Below, piece by piece: positions 1 to 6,643 of a DNA stretch of 7,615 nucleotides. The DNA lies in the NCBI GenBank assembly GCA_027858355.1, contig JAQICW010000094.1, positions 1 to 7,615 on the forward strand. Direction: 5' to 3'. Every line of letters starts with the position of its first letter. Positions within the stretch are counted from its first letter, which is position 1. Source of the stretch: Desulfobacula sp. Lineage in GTDB: Bacteria; Desulfobacterota; Desulfobacteria; Desulfobacterales; Desulfobacteraceae. Below the pieces are notes generated by a model. That model did no database searches. It was given only the letters and a program-made list of their open reading frames with translations, and was not told the DNA's origin. Position numbers and translations under genes: made by a program.

Positions 1-50
1 ACAAAAATAAATAAAATTAAAAGGGGCAATATTTTTTTCATTTTTTTCAT
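1..50 (-). CDS. Start of an exported protein or lipoprotein gene (partial, runs off left edge)
   Basis: Only the first 16 codons and two bases of the next lie in the window. On the minus strand an AAGGAG Shine-Dalgarno (57-62) sits 6 bases before an ATG at 50. The codons read MKKMKKILPLLILFIF: a lysine-rich n-region followed by an unbroken hydrophobic run, the typical start of a Sec signal peptide or membrane anchor. The second ATG (41-39) is in frame but lies 15 bases from the SD, so the first is preferred. The gene starts 142 bases downstream of xerD on the same strand. No cleavage site or lipobox is visible because the window ends, so the mature protein is unknown. The SD plus signal-like N-terminus make it likely a real gene, though the A-rich DNA could mimic both. 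Confidence 0.62.
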   Translation of the reverse strand, partial: MKKMKKILPLLILFIF

Positions 51-57
51 TTTTTTC
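31..57. repeat. Three perfect tandem copies of a 9-base A/T-rich unit
   Basis: The plus strand carries ATTTTTTTC three times back to back (31-39, 40-48, 49-57), followed by an imperfect T-run copy to about 68. On the minus strand these copies form the SD-to-start spacer and the MKKMKK codons of the left-edge gene. The repeat therefore lies across a translation start, and most of it is explained by lysine AAA codons. Confidence 0.75.
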
Positions 58-62
58 TCCTT
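57..62 (-). promoter_or_regulatory. Shine-Dalgarno site of the left-edge gene
   Basis: AAGGAG on the minus strand, 6 bases ahead of the ATG at 50. It is one of the best SD matches in the window and decides the start of the partial exported-protein gene. No other good start in another frame has this spacing. Confidence 0.6.
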
Positions 63-192
63 TTTTCATACCTGTCACATAATGGATTTTCTTCTCGTGG
101 AATAGTAATTCATCTCTACTAACAAATGTGAATAAAGAATTCAATAGTTAAAAACACCTATTTTTCAATTCCGGGGACAAGGCCCCTTTTCT

Positions 193-1080
193 TCAGTTCC
201 GCGGGTGGTATTTTTGATGCATTTTGATCAGGTATTCCCTTGAAATATGGGTATAAATCTGTGTTGTAGATATGTCTGAATGCCCGAGCATGGTTTGAAC
301 TGACCGCAGATCTGCGCCGCCTTCAAGCAGATGAGTGGCAAAGGAATGTCTTAATGTATGGGGGGTGATATTCTTTGATATGTTGGCCAGGAGGGCGTAT
401 TTTTTTATGATTTTCCAGAAAGACTGACGGGTCATGGGTTTTCCAGCCCTTGCAACAAAGAGATACGGGGTTGAATTTTTTTTTAAATGGGAAGACCGGC
501 CCTCTTTGATCCACTTTTGTGTAATGGTTCTTGCCTTTGAACCAATGGGTACAATGCGTTCTTTGGAACCTTTTCCCATGACCCTTACAAAGTTTGCATC
601 AAGGTTAATATCCTGGAGGCGCAAAGCAATAAGTTCAGAAACTCTCAAGCCCGCGCCATACATGATTTCCATCATTGCTGAATTCCGCATTCCCTTGGGC
701 TTTCTTATATCAGGGGCATCAAGAAGCGTTGCAACTTCTTGGATGGACATGATTTTTGGAAGGGTAAGACCTGTTTTAGGGATATCAATATCTTTGACAG
801 GACTTTTTATCACTTTTTTTTCAGCAATTAAAAATTTATATAAACCGCGGATGGTAATGATATGCCGGGCCCTTGATTTGGCTGAAAGTCCTTTTTTAGC
901 AAGATCTATCAACCAGGCCAGAATGACAGTGGTATCCACATCATTTAAATCATGAATCTGATTTTTTTCAAGAAAGGTGATATATTGTGCAAGATCTGAT
1001 GAATAAGAAAAAAGGCTGTTATCGGACAGGCCTTTTTCAATAATAAGATAATCAATATAATTTTGAGTTAATTCATCCAT
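193..1080 (-). CDS. xerD: Site-specific tyrosine recombinase, XerD type
   Basis: A complete 295-residue tyrosine recombinase, the usual length for XerC/XerD (E. coli XerD is 298). Xer proteins act as a pair at the dif site to resolve chromosome dimers before division. The N-terminal SAM-like core-binding domain covers about residues 1-88 and the catalytic domain about 108-290. All catalytic residues are visible: R146 (GAGLRVSEL), K170 (MGKGSKER), H241 and R244 (PHTLRH), H267 (LGHSDI) and the nucleophile Y276 (QIYTH). The spacing matches E. coli XerD to within one residue. The ATG at 1080 gives the family N-terminus (MDELTQNYIDYL), but no clear SD precedes it. The gene is divergent from parA. 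XerC versus XerD cannot be settled without a tree; XerD is favoured by the overall pattern. An integrase of a mobile element is less likely because the protein has the compact Xer layout and no element is visible. Confidence 0.93.
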   Translation of the reverse strand: MDELTQNYIDYLIIEKGLSDNSLFSYSSDLAQYITFLEKNQIHDLNDVDTTVILAWLIDLAKKGLSAKSRARHIITIRGLYKFLIAEKKVIKSPVKDIDIPKTGLTLPKIMSIQEVATLLDAPDIRKPKGMRNSAMMEIMYGAGLRVSELIALRLQDINLDANFVRVMGKGSKERIVPIGSKARTITQKWIKEGRSSHLKKNSTPYLFVARAGKPMTRQSFWKIIKKYALLANISKNITPHTLRHSFATHLLEGGADLRSVQTMLGHSDISTTQIYTHISREYLIKMHQKYHPRN

Positions 1081-1139
1081 CTTTTAACGGGGTCAGGCTT
1101 CGCTTATTGTGGTTATTATGTTTATAGTTTGATATTATT

Positions 1140-1167
1140 TTGCATTATGATATATTCACTGTATTAT
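1140..1167 (+). promoter_or_regulatory. Candidate sigma70-type promoter for the parA-mqn operon
   Basis: TTGCAT (1140-1145), a 16-base spacer and TATTAT (1162-1167). The -10 matches the consensus at five of six positions; the -35 is weak. It is the best-spaced pair I found in the AT-rich divergent region, and a start near 1174 would leave a leader of about 60 bases before parA. In sequence this rich in A and T, such matches also arise by chance. Confidence 0.35.
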
Positions 1168-1169
1168 TT

Positions 1170-1185
1170 CAACTCAAAGTTGAGT
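1170..1185. promoter_or_regulatory. Dyad overlapping the predicted transcription start, possible operator
   Basis: Two overlapping inverted repeats share this stretch: ACTCAA-AG-TTGAGT (1172-1185) and CAACT-CAA-AGTTG (1170-1182). It lies just after the candidate -10, at the predicted transcription start of the parA operon. That is where a repressor would bind, and some ParA proteins regulate their own operons, although this ParA shows no DNA-binding N-terminal domain. Function is inference; the symmetry itself is directly visible. Confidence 0.35.
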
Positions 1186-1219
1186 AAATTAGAGGATTGA
1201 ATTTTTAAATAATTGTGCT

Positions 1220-1224
1220 AAAGG
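1220..1224 (+). promoter_or_regulatory. Shine-Dalgarno that decides the parA start
   Basis: AAAGG lies 9 bases before the ATG at 1234 but only 3 bases before the in-frame GTG at 1228. The spacing and the better start codon favour 1234. Confidence 0.5.
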
Positions 1225-1233
1225 TATGTGGTC

Positions 1234-2013
1234 ATGAGTAATATAATTACAATCGCCGGTCAGAAGGGTGGAACTGGGAAAAGCATTACAGCCGTTAATC
1301 TTGCCACATCATTAGCGCTGTTTGGAAAAAAGACCCTGCTAATAGACTGTGATCCCCAGGCATGTTCCACCCAATGGTGCGGCACCAAGGATTTGGATTA
1401 TAAGTGTGATATCACATCGGTCTTGTCTGGCCGGGCCAAGGTTGTTGATGCCATTGTAAACACCCGGATCAACGGCCTGGATATAATGCCTGCAGAATTT
1501 AATTTGTTCCAGGTCGCCTTAAAGCTGGCAAAAAATCCTGGAAATGAAAAGATCCTGCGCTTTTTTTTAAAGGATGTTGAAGACGATTATGACTATATCG
1601 TTATTGATTCACCATCTTCCTATAGTTTTTTAAGTGTTACAGCAATGACGGCTGCTGACTGGCTTTTGGTCTGCATGTCTATTCATCACAATGCCATTGA
1701 AGATTTTCATAGCCTGCTGCGAATGGTAAAACATATCCGGACGACCCATGATGTTCCTTTGAAAATAGCCGGTCTTTTGTTTAACCGGAGTGAAACAAAA
1801 AAACAGATCGACACGTTTATGGAAAATCAGAAATTGTCTGATGTAAAAAAAATGGTTTTCTATACATTTATTCCCCATGATGTAGCCGTTAAAAATTCTA
1901 AGGAATTAAAGATCCCTGTTGTACTGCATGATATAAAAAGTCCGGCAGCTGACGCATATTTAAGGGCAGCTGAGGAATTGAATTTGTTCTTTAAACAAAG
2001 AGGTGTTTCATGA
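1234..2013 (+). CDS. ParA/MinD-family P-loop ATPase (orphan ParA)
   Basis: A 259-residue ATPase of the ParA/MinD/Soj superfamily, which uses ATP-driven dimerisation to position DNA or protein cargo. Counting from ATG 1234, the deviant Walker A is K11-GGTGK-S17 with both the signature lysine (K11) and K16. The A' motif IDCDPQ is at 37-42 and the Walker B is YIVIDSP (121-127, D125). There is no N-terminal helix-turn-helix, so this resembles the short chromosomal type rather than the long plasmid type. A GTG at 1228 would add two residues. No parB lies beside it. Instead it overlaps the next gene by four bases (ATGA), so that 140-residue protein is the obvious candidate partner. The family call is secure; whether it acts in DNA segregation, localisation or something else is unknown. 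Charged C-terminal residues could contact DNA, but no MinD-type membrane helix is evident. Confidence 0.9.
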   Translation: MSNIITIAGQKGGTGKSITAVNLATSLALFGKKTLLIDCDPQACSTQWCGTKDLDYKCDITSVLSGRAKVVDAIVNTRINGLDIMPAEFNLFQVALKLAKNPGNEKILRFFLKDVEDDYDYIVIDSPSSYSFLSVTAMTAADWLLVCMSIHHNAIEDFHSLLRMVKHIRTTHDVPLKIAGLLFNRSETKKQIDTFMENQKLSDVKKMVFYTFIPHDVAVKNSKELKIPVVLHDIKSPAADAYLRAAEELNLFFKQRGVS

Positions 2014-2432
2014 AATTTATAAATTCTGAGAGCATTAAGGAAAAAGAAAAAAAGTTTATTGATACAATAAGCGCAGCACTGGATTGGGAAGCCATTGGAA
2101 AAATGCTGATGGAAAAGCACAATTTCACACTCCAGGAAAAAATAGAATGTGAAAATGGTGATCTTGTGGTTTGTAATGATACCATTGCTTATAAATTTGA
2201 TTTTGAAATCAAGGTTCCCTTATCTGTTATGGTTAACAGGCAGGGTGAGTGTCTGGAAATTTCAACTCCGGGAAAAGAGGGTGAAGAACAGGACGAGGAC
2301 GCTTTGTTTAAAGATTTGGATACAGACGTGAATCCAGCTCCTCCAACCAATCCTGAGCAGGAGGAAAAAGTGGCCCAAATGGCTTCAAATATTGCAGATA
2401 TGATTTCAGAAATAAACCAGGGGGATGAATAA
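2010..2432 (+). CDS. Hypothetical acidic protein, ParA-linked
   Basis: I do not recognise this 140-residue protein. The start overlaps the parA stop (ATGA) and has a good AAAGAGG SD (1997-2003) 6 bases upstream, so it is surely translated and coupled to parA. Residues 1-45 look helical and charged. About 45-86 alternates hydrophobic and polar residues as in beta strands. Residues 88-107 form a strongly acidic stretch rich in E and D, then a proline-rich link (PAPPTNP, 109-115) and a probable C-terminal amphipathic helix (116-137). There is no signal peptide, membrane segment, helix-turn-helix or metal motif. The layout of a folded domain, an acidic linker and a terminal helix would suit an adaptor that joins a ParA-type ATPase to a cargo, but that is only inference from position. 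It sits 30 bases before mqnE. Confidence 0.85.
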   Translation: MKFINSESIKEKEKKFIDTISAALDWEAIGKMLMEKHNFTLQEKIECENGDLVVCNDTIAYKFDFEIKVPLSVMVNRQGECLEISTPGKEGEEQDEDALFKDLDTDVNPAPPTNPEQEEKVAQMASNIADMISEINQGDE

Positions 2433-2482
2433 TGGATTGGGAGATAAAACAAAGAGACACCAATGGATATATCTTTTATTGA
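2432..2482 (+). CDS. Possible 16-codon leader peptide overlapping the mqnE start
   Basis: An ATG at 2432 shares its A with the stop codon of the acidic-protein gene (TAATG) and follows a G-rich SD-like GGGGGA (2420-2425) by 6 bases. It encodes MDWEIKQRDTNGYIFY and stops at 2480-2482, inside mqnE in another frame. Ribosomes ending there would be close to the mqnE start, so it could couple translation across the 30-base gap. A 16-codon frame can arise by chance, and I see no hairpins or residue bias pointing to attenuation. Confidence 0.2.
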   Translation: MDWEIKQRDTNGYIFY

Positions 2483-3560
2483 TAAAAGACTTGAAGGAAT
2501 TTATTCAAAAGTCTTAGACAATTCCCGTCTTTCCAAGGAAGACGGGATTTATATTTATGAAACCCATGATTTGATTGGTCTGGGCCAGGTTGCCAATCAT
2601 GTCAGACGGTCTTTGCATGGCAACAAAGCCTTTTATATTTATAATCAGCATTTAAATTATACCAATGTATGCAAAAACAGGTGCGGGTTCTGTGCCTATG
2701 CCAGGGACCGCAAAGAAAAAGGAGCCTATACCTGGTCCATTGAGGAAATAGAAAAAAGGCTTTTAGAACGCATTGATGAGCCTGTAAATGAATTGCATAT
2801 TGTGGGGGGATTAAATGAGGCCTTAACATTTGATTATTTTATTGATCTTTTAAAGACCGTGAAAAAGATCAGACCCAAAGCCACGATCAAAGCCTTTACC
2901 AGTGTGGAAATTGATTATCTTTCCAAGCTTGCAGACCTTTCAATTGAACAGACCATTCAACAGCTCAAACAGGCCGGGCTTGAAATGATGCCCGGTGGCG
3001 GGGCTGAAATATTAAATTCAAGAATCCATAAAGAATTGTTTCCCAGAAAAATCAACCACAAACGCTGGCTTGAGATTATAAAGGCTGTTCATAGGGCCGG
3101 GATCAAAACCAATGCCACCATGCTGTATGGCCATATTGAAACCATTGAAGAAAGAGTGGATCACCTTATTACCTTAAGAGATTTACAAGATGAAACTCAT
3201 GGGTTTTCCGCTTTTATTCCTCTGGCATTTCATTCTGAAAACACAAAACTTGTCCATATCCCTCCCACAACTGCCGTGGATGATTTGAAAAATGTGGCAG
3301 CAGCACGTCTTATGCTGGATAATTTTGATCATATCAAAGCCTATTGGGTGATGATCGGGGAGAAACTTGCCCAGGTGGCCTTAAGTTTTGGGGCTGATGA
3401 TCTGGATGGGACCATCATAGAAGAAAGGGTCACCCATATGGCCGGTGCAAAATCAGCAGTCGGACTGACAAAGGAGCAGATGGAGGACATGATAACAAAA
3501 GCCGGGTTTGAACCGGTTGAACGGGATTCTTTTTATAACCCTCAACCCCTAAAACAGTAG
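2463..3560 (+). CDS. mqnE: Aminodeoxyfutalosine synthase, radical SAM
   Basis: MqnE joins the 5'-deoxyadenosyl radical from S-adenosylmethionine to 3-[(1-carboxyvinyl)oxy]benzoate, with loss of CO2, giving 6-amino-6-deoxyfutalosine in menaquinone synthesis. It is a cytosolic [4Fe-4S] enzyme. The cluster motif C70-x3-C74-x2-C77 lies in NYTNVCKNRCGFCAYAR. The family blocks follow in order: LHIVGGLNEALTFDYF (about 111-126), EMMPGGGAEI (about 174-183), TNATMLYGHIET, LQDETHGFSAFIPLAFH, and LDNFDHIKAYWVMIGE near the C-terminus. The IVGG and PLAFH versions and LYGHIET are typical of MqnE rather than MqnC. At 365 residues it is full length. The start has a partial AAAGAG SD 6 bases upstream. It is the first of four consecutive mqn genes. 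Its paralogue mqnC follows 14 bases later. Confidence 0.94.
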   Translation: MDISFIDKRLEGIYSKVLDNSRLSKEDGIYIYETHDLIGLGQVANHVRRSLHGNKAFYIYNQHLNYTNVCKNRCGFCAYARDRKEKGAYTWSIEEIEKRLLERIDEPVNELHIVGGLNEALTFDYFIDLLKTVKKIRPKATIKAFTSVEIDYLSKLADLSIEQTIQQLKQAGLEMMPGGGAEILNSRIHKELFPRKINHKRWLEIIKAVHRAGIKTNATMLYGHIETIEERVDHLITLRDLQDETHGFSAFIPLAFHSENTKLVHIPPTTAVDDLKNVAAARLMLDNFDHIKAYWVMIGEKLAQVALSFGADDLDGTIIEERVTHMAGAKSAVGLTKEQMEDMITKAGFEPVERDSFYNPQPLKQ

Positions 3561-3574
3561 TTAAAAAAAATAAA

Positions 3575-4633
3575 ATGAATAATCTGAATAAAATCATTAA
3601 AAAAATATCTGCCAATGAAAGAATAGATATCAATGAAGGCTTGAAGCTGTTCAGACAGGCCGATTTTTTGACCCTGGCAAGTCTTGCAAACCAGAAACGC
3701 TTTTATTATCACCCGGATAATATAGTCACATATGTTGTGGATAGAAATATTAATTATACCAATATCTGCGCCTCAGGCTGCAGGTTTTGTGCATTCTTTG
3801 TAACTCCCAACAAGGGCTGTGGGTATATTATTTCAAAAAAGGATTTGTCGGATAAAATTCAGGAAACCGTCGACCTTGGCGGGACCCAGATTCTTTTGCA
3901 GGGGGGCATGCACCCGGACCTTGAAATTGATTATTATGTTGATTTGTTAACCTATATCAAAGAAAATTTTGATATTCATATTCACGGCTTTTCCCCACCT
4001 GAAATTGATTTTATTGCCAAAAAATCTTCTCTGTCCATTGCCCAGACCCGGTTGATTTTAAAAAAGGCGGGTCTTTCTTCTATTCCGGGTGGAGGTGCAG
4101 AGATTTTGTGTGATGATATCAGGCAAAAGGTGTCTCCCAATAAGTGCTCGTCAGAAGAATGGCTTGAAGTGATGCGACAGGCCCATGCGCAGGGAATGCG
4201 GTCCAGTGCCACCATGATGTTCGGGCATGTTGAAAAGGATTTCCATATTTTTGAGCACATGGATAAAATACGAAACCTCCAGGATGAAACCCATGGCTTT
4301 ACAGCCTTTATCCCCTGGACCTTTCAGCCGGATAATACCAAAATTTTGGTTAAAAAGAAGACGGCCGTGGAATACCTGAAGGTTCTGGCAATGAGCAGGT
4401 TGTTTCTTGATAATATTAATAATATCCAGGCATCCTGGGTGACCCAGGGAGATAAAATTGCCCAGACAGCACTTTTTTCCGGTGCAAATGACATGGGCTC
4501 CACCATGATTGAAGAAAATGTTGTTGCTTCTGCAGGCGTTGACTTTATGCTTTCCAAAGAAGAACTGACACGATTGATTACAAAGGCAGGCTTTGAACCT
4601 TGTCAGAGGGACTGCTATTATAATCTGCTATGA
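3575..4633 (+). CDS. mqnC: Dehypoxanthine futalosine cyclase, radical SAM
   Basis: MqnC uses S-adenosylmethionine and a [4Fe-4S] cluster to cyclise dehypoxanthine futalosine to the cyclic form, building the second ring of the naphthoquinone. The 352-residue protein has the C65-x3-C69-x2-C72 motif (NYTNICASGCRFCAFF), a QILLQGGMHPDLEIDYY block (about 105-121), HIHGFSPPEID, SIPGGGAEIL, TMMFGHVE, LQDETHGFTAFIPWTFQ and ASWVTQGDKIAQTAL. The LQGGMHP and FIPWTFQ variants distinguish MqnC from MqnE. Paralogy with the gene before is plain: both share the same overall blocks. No SD precedes the ATG; the 14-base gap is almost pure A/T, so translation may rely on coupling with mqnE or an unstructured start. 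Its stop overlaps the mqnX start (ATGA). Its substrate requires MqnB, which is not encoded here. Confidence 0.93.
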   Translation: MNNLNKIIKKISANERIDINEGLKLFRQADFLTLASLANQKRFYYHPDNIVTYVVDRNINYTNICASGCRFCAFFVTPNKGCGYIISKKDLSDKIQETVDLGGTQILLQGGMHPDLEIDYYVDLLTYIKENFDIHIHGFSPPEIDFIAKKSSLSIAQTRLILKKAGLSSIPGGGAEILCDDIRQKVSPNKCSSEEWLEVMRQAHAQGMRSSATMMFGHVEKDFHIFEHMDKIRNLQDETHGFTAFIPWTFQPDNTKILVKKKTAVEYLKVLAMSRLFLDNINNIQASWVTQGDKIAQTALFSGANDMGSTMIEENVVASAGVDFMLSKEELTRLITKAGFEPCQRDCYYNLL

Positions 4634-5808
4634 CTGTGAATTACCAAAATCCTGTCTGTATTAAAGACTGCAATAAAAGAGAATTCCATCGGGCCGGCTG
4701 GATAATGAAGGATGCCTTCACCCTTATTGAGAATGGATATCTTGAAATTGAAAACGGGTTTATTTGCGGTGTTCATAAAGGCCGGCCAAAAGAAAAGAGT
4801 ATTGATCATGGCCCGGGCGTATTAATGCCCCCATTTGTGAATGCACATCTGCACCTGGAGTTGTCTGCCTTAAAAGACAGTTTGACCTTTGACAGGGGAT
4901 TTAAACCCTGGGTTAAAATGCTTTTGGAAAAAAGAGATGCTATGGGCAAAGAAAAACTCATTAAAGAAGCCCGGAATTCTGTTGAGGATTTATTACAATC
5001 TGGCACCCTTTATGTGGGGGATATCTCAACCCTGGGAATTACAGGGCCCCTTATGGAAGATTCTGGTTTAAAAGGTGTTTGTTTTCATGAGTTTCTGGGA
5101 TCAGACATCCCTGCTGTTTTTGCCCGGAAAAATGAATCTGTTTCTTTTTCCGTTGCAGGCCATGCCCCTCACACATCTTCCCCGCAATTGCTTGCAGCAT
5201 TAAAAAAAACTGCCACATTAAAAGAACTGCCTTTTTCCATCCATGTGGCAGAATCAGATGATGAATCAGAGTTTATCCGCGATAAAAAAGGAGCCTGGGC
5301 CGTTTTTCTTACGGCCCGGGGGATTGACTTTTCATCCTGGGATATTGGATCAAAAACACCTGTCTCCTATGTCTATGACCTGGGGTTGCTGGATTCTTCA
5401 ACCATTGCAGTTCATCTGTTAAACGTGAATGAAAAGGATATGGACCTGCTTGCCGGGTCAAAGACAAGGGTCTGCGTCTGTCCCAGGAGCAATTGGAATT
5501 TACATAAACGACTGCCTGATATTGAAACCATGATCCAAAAGGGCATACAACCTGCACTGGGCACAGACAGCCTTGCAAGTTGCGCCTCATTAAATATTAT
5601 AGATGAAATGGCTTTTGTACAAAAACATTACCCCGGGCTTGATCCTCAAACAATTGTTGCCATGGGAACCATAAATGGTGCAAGAGCCCTGGGTGTTGAA
5701 CATGTGACTGGTACACTTTCAAAGGGGAAAAAAGCTCAATTTTTGTATCGACCCCTTGATGGATTGAATAAAAAAAATCTTTTACACAGAATTATTTCCA
5801 ATGAATGA
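4630..5808 (+). CDS. mqnX: Aminodeoxyfutalosine deaminase (amidohydrolase family)
   Basis: A 392-residue metal-dependent hydrolase of the ATZ/TRZ/guanine-deaminase branch of the amidohydrolases. In this operon it most likely converts 6-amino-6-deoxyfutalosine, the MqnE product, to futalosine plus ammonia. Visible ligands are the HxH pair H73 and H75 (NAHLHLE), H205 within HVAE (the HxxE pattern with E208), H262 (AVHLLN) and D313 (GTDSLAS). Another conserved element is APHTSS (179-184), and CPRSNWNL (284-291) is the usual substrate-side block. The N- and C-terminal parts form the small beta domain of the family. It overlaps mqnC by four bases and mqnA by eight, with no strong SD, so translation is probably coupled. 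The symbol mqnF is also used for some members. The deaminase call depends largely on operon position, since sequence alone would also fit another purine-type deaminase. Confidence 0.83.
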   Translation: MTVNYQNPVCIKDCNKREFHRAGWIMKDAFTLIENGYLEIENGFICGVHKGRPKEKSIDHGPGVLMPPFVNAHLHLELSALKDSLTFDRGFKPWVKMLLEKRDAMGKEKLIKEARNSVEDLLQSGTLYVGDISTLGITGPLMEDSGLKGVCFHEFLGSDIPAVFARKNESVSFSVAGHAPHTSSPQLLAALKKTATLKELPFSIHVAESDDESEFIRDKKGAWAVFLTARGIDFSSWDIGSKTPVSYVYDLGLLDSSTIAVHLLNVNEKDMDLLAGSKTRVCVCPRSNWNLHKRLPDIETMIQKGIQPALGTDSLASCASLNIIDEMAFVQKHYPGLDPQTIVAMGTINGARALGVEHVTGTLSKGKKAQFLYRPLDGLNKKNLLHRIISNE

Positions 5809-6643
5809 AAAAAAAGTAAATATAGGGAAAATCTCTTATATTAATGATGCTCCTGTCTACTTTGGCCTTGATCACGGCCTTTTGCCTCCCTGGCTGAAAA
5901 TGGTGTCAGATGTGCCTGCTGTTTTAAATCAAAAAATAAAAACCGGACAGATAAAAATAAGCCCTGTGTCTGCGGCATTTTATGCCATGAATCACCAGGA
6001 ATTTTTATTGCTTCCCGATCTTTCAATTTCCTGTAACGGCAGGGTTATGAGTGTTATCCTGGCCAGCAATTACATCATTGATGACCTTGATGGTAAAAAG
6101 GTGATGTTCTCCCAGGAGTCAGCCTCGGCAGCAGCTTTTCTGAAAATGATATTCCGCAGGAAAAAGGTTTCTCCCATATTTGAAGTCGGGCCCACAAACA
6201 ATTATCAGCAGATTTCCAATTCTGCTGATGCTGCCCTGGTTATAGGTGATGCAGCACTTGTACACCCCTGGGGTCAAGTTTTTGAATATTGTATAGACCT
6301 GGGCCAGCTTTGGTATGAGATGACAAAGCTTCCCTTTGTATTTGCCGTCTGGGTGGTGAGGCGCTCTTTTGCCGCTAAACACCCGTCCCTGGTAAGAGAC
6401 ATCCATAAATTGCTATTGGCATCAAAAGACCTGGGGTATCGCAATATTGATAAGGTGATAGAAGCCGGAAAAAATAAATTAGGCCTTGAGAGATCCATGG
6501 TAAAAGAATATTTTGATCTGCTGTATTGTGACCTTGATGATAAAAAAATAAAAGCAATGGCCTTGTTTTTTGATTCGCTCGTTGACCAGGGAATTTTGAA
6601 TGAAAAAGTTGATATCGAATTTTTTGATTTTAGCCGGCCTTGA
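5801..6643 (+). CDS. mqnA: Chorismate dehydratase
   Basis: MqnA removes water from chorismate to give 3-[(1-carboxyvinyl)oxy]benzoate, the first committed step of the futalosine route and the substrate of MqnE. The 280-residue length is normal, and the fold is a two-lobed periplasmic-binding-protein type without a signal peptide. Family features are IGKISYINDAPVYFGL at 8-22, ISPVSAAFYA at 53-62, LLPDLSISCNGRVMSVIL at 70-87, an SQESASAAAFL block near 105-115, ALVIGDAAL (about 146-154) and LGQLWYEMTKLPFVFAVW (about 166-183). The N-terminal KISYIN and the SPVSAAFYA stretch separate it from MqnD. The ATG overlaps the end of mqnX by eight bases with no clear SD. Its last codons and stop lie in the first copy of a tandem repeat that leads into the convergent tRNA gene. 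No obvious terminator follows. Confidence 0.93.
   Translation: MNEKKVNIGKISYINDAPVYFGLDHGLLPPWLKMVSDVPAVLNQKIKTGQIKISPVSAAFYAMNHQEFLLLPDLSISCNGRVMSVILASNYIIDDLDGKKVMFSQESASAAAFLKMIFRRKKVSPIFEVGPTNNYQQISNSADAALVIGDAALVHPWGQVFEYCIDLGQLWYEMTKLPFVFAVWVVRRSFAAKHPSLVRDIHKLLLASKDLGYRNIDKVIEAGKNKLGLERSMVKEYFDLLYCDLDDKKIKAMALFFDSLVDQGILNEKVDIEFFDFSRP

Noticed and set aside
173..190. Hairpin GGGG-ACAAGG-CCCC followed by TTTT, like a terminator
   Set aside because: The stem is only four pairs and the T-run is on the plus strand, where no gene reads in. On the minus strand, after xerD, no T-run follows directly.
19..190. 9-base inverted repeat, AAAAGGGGC (19-27) and GCCCCTTTT (182-190)
   Set aside because: The arms are 154 bases apart and low in complexity, no transposase or target duplication is present, and one arm lies in a coding start.
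434..955. Long plus-strand frame of 173 codons opposite xerD
   Set aside because: It is the antisense shadow of xerD, whose catalytic motifs are intact; the frame has no SD or recognisable domain.
1099..1126. Possible dif-like site next to xerD
   Set aside because: The right arm TTATGTTTATA resembles a XerD-binding arm, but the left arm matches the E. coli dif at only about 4 of 11 bases, and the region is AT-rich.
1860..2452. Several minus-strand frames of 60-90 codons opposite parA and the acidic-protein gene
   Set aside because: They are overlapping shadows with no SD or family features, on the strand opposite well-supported genes.
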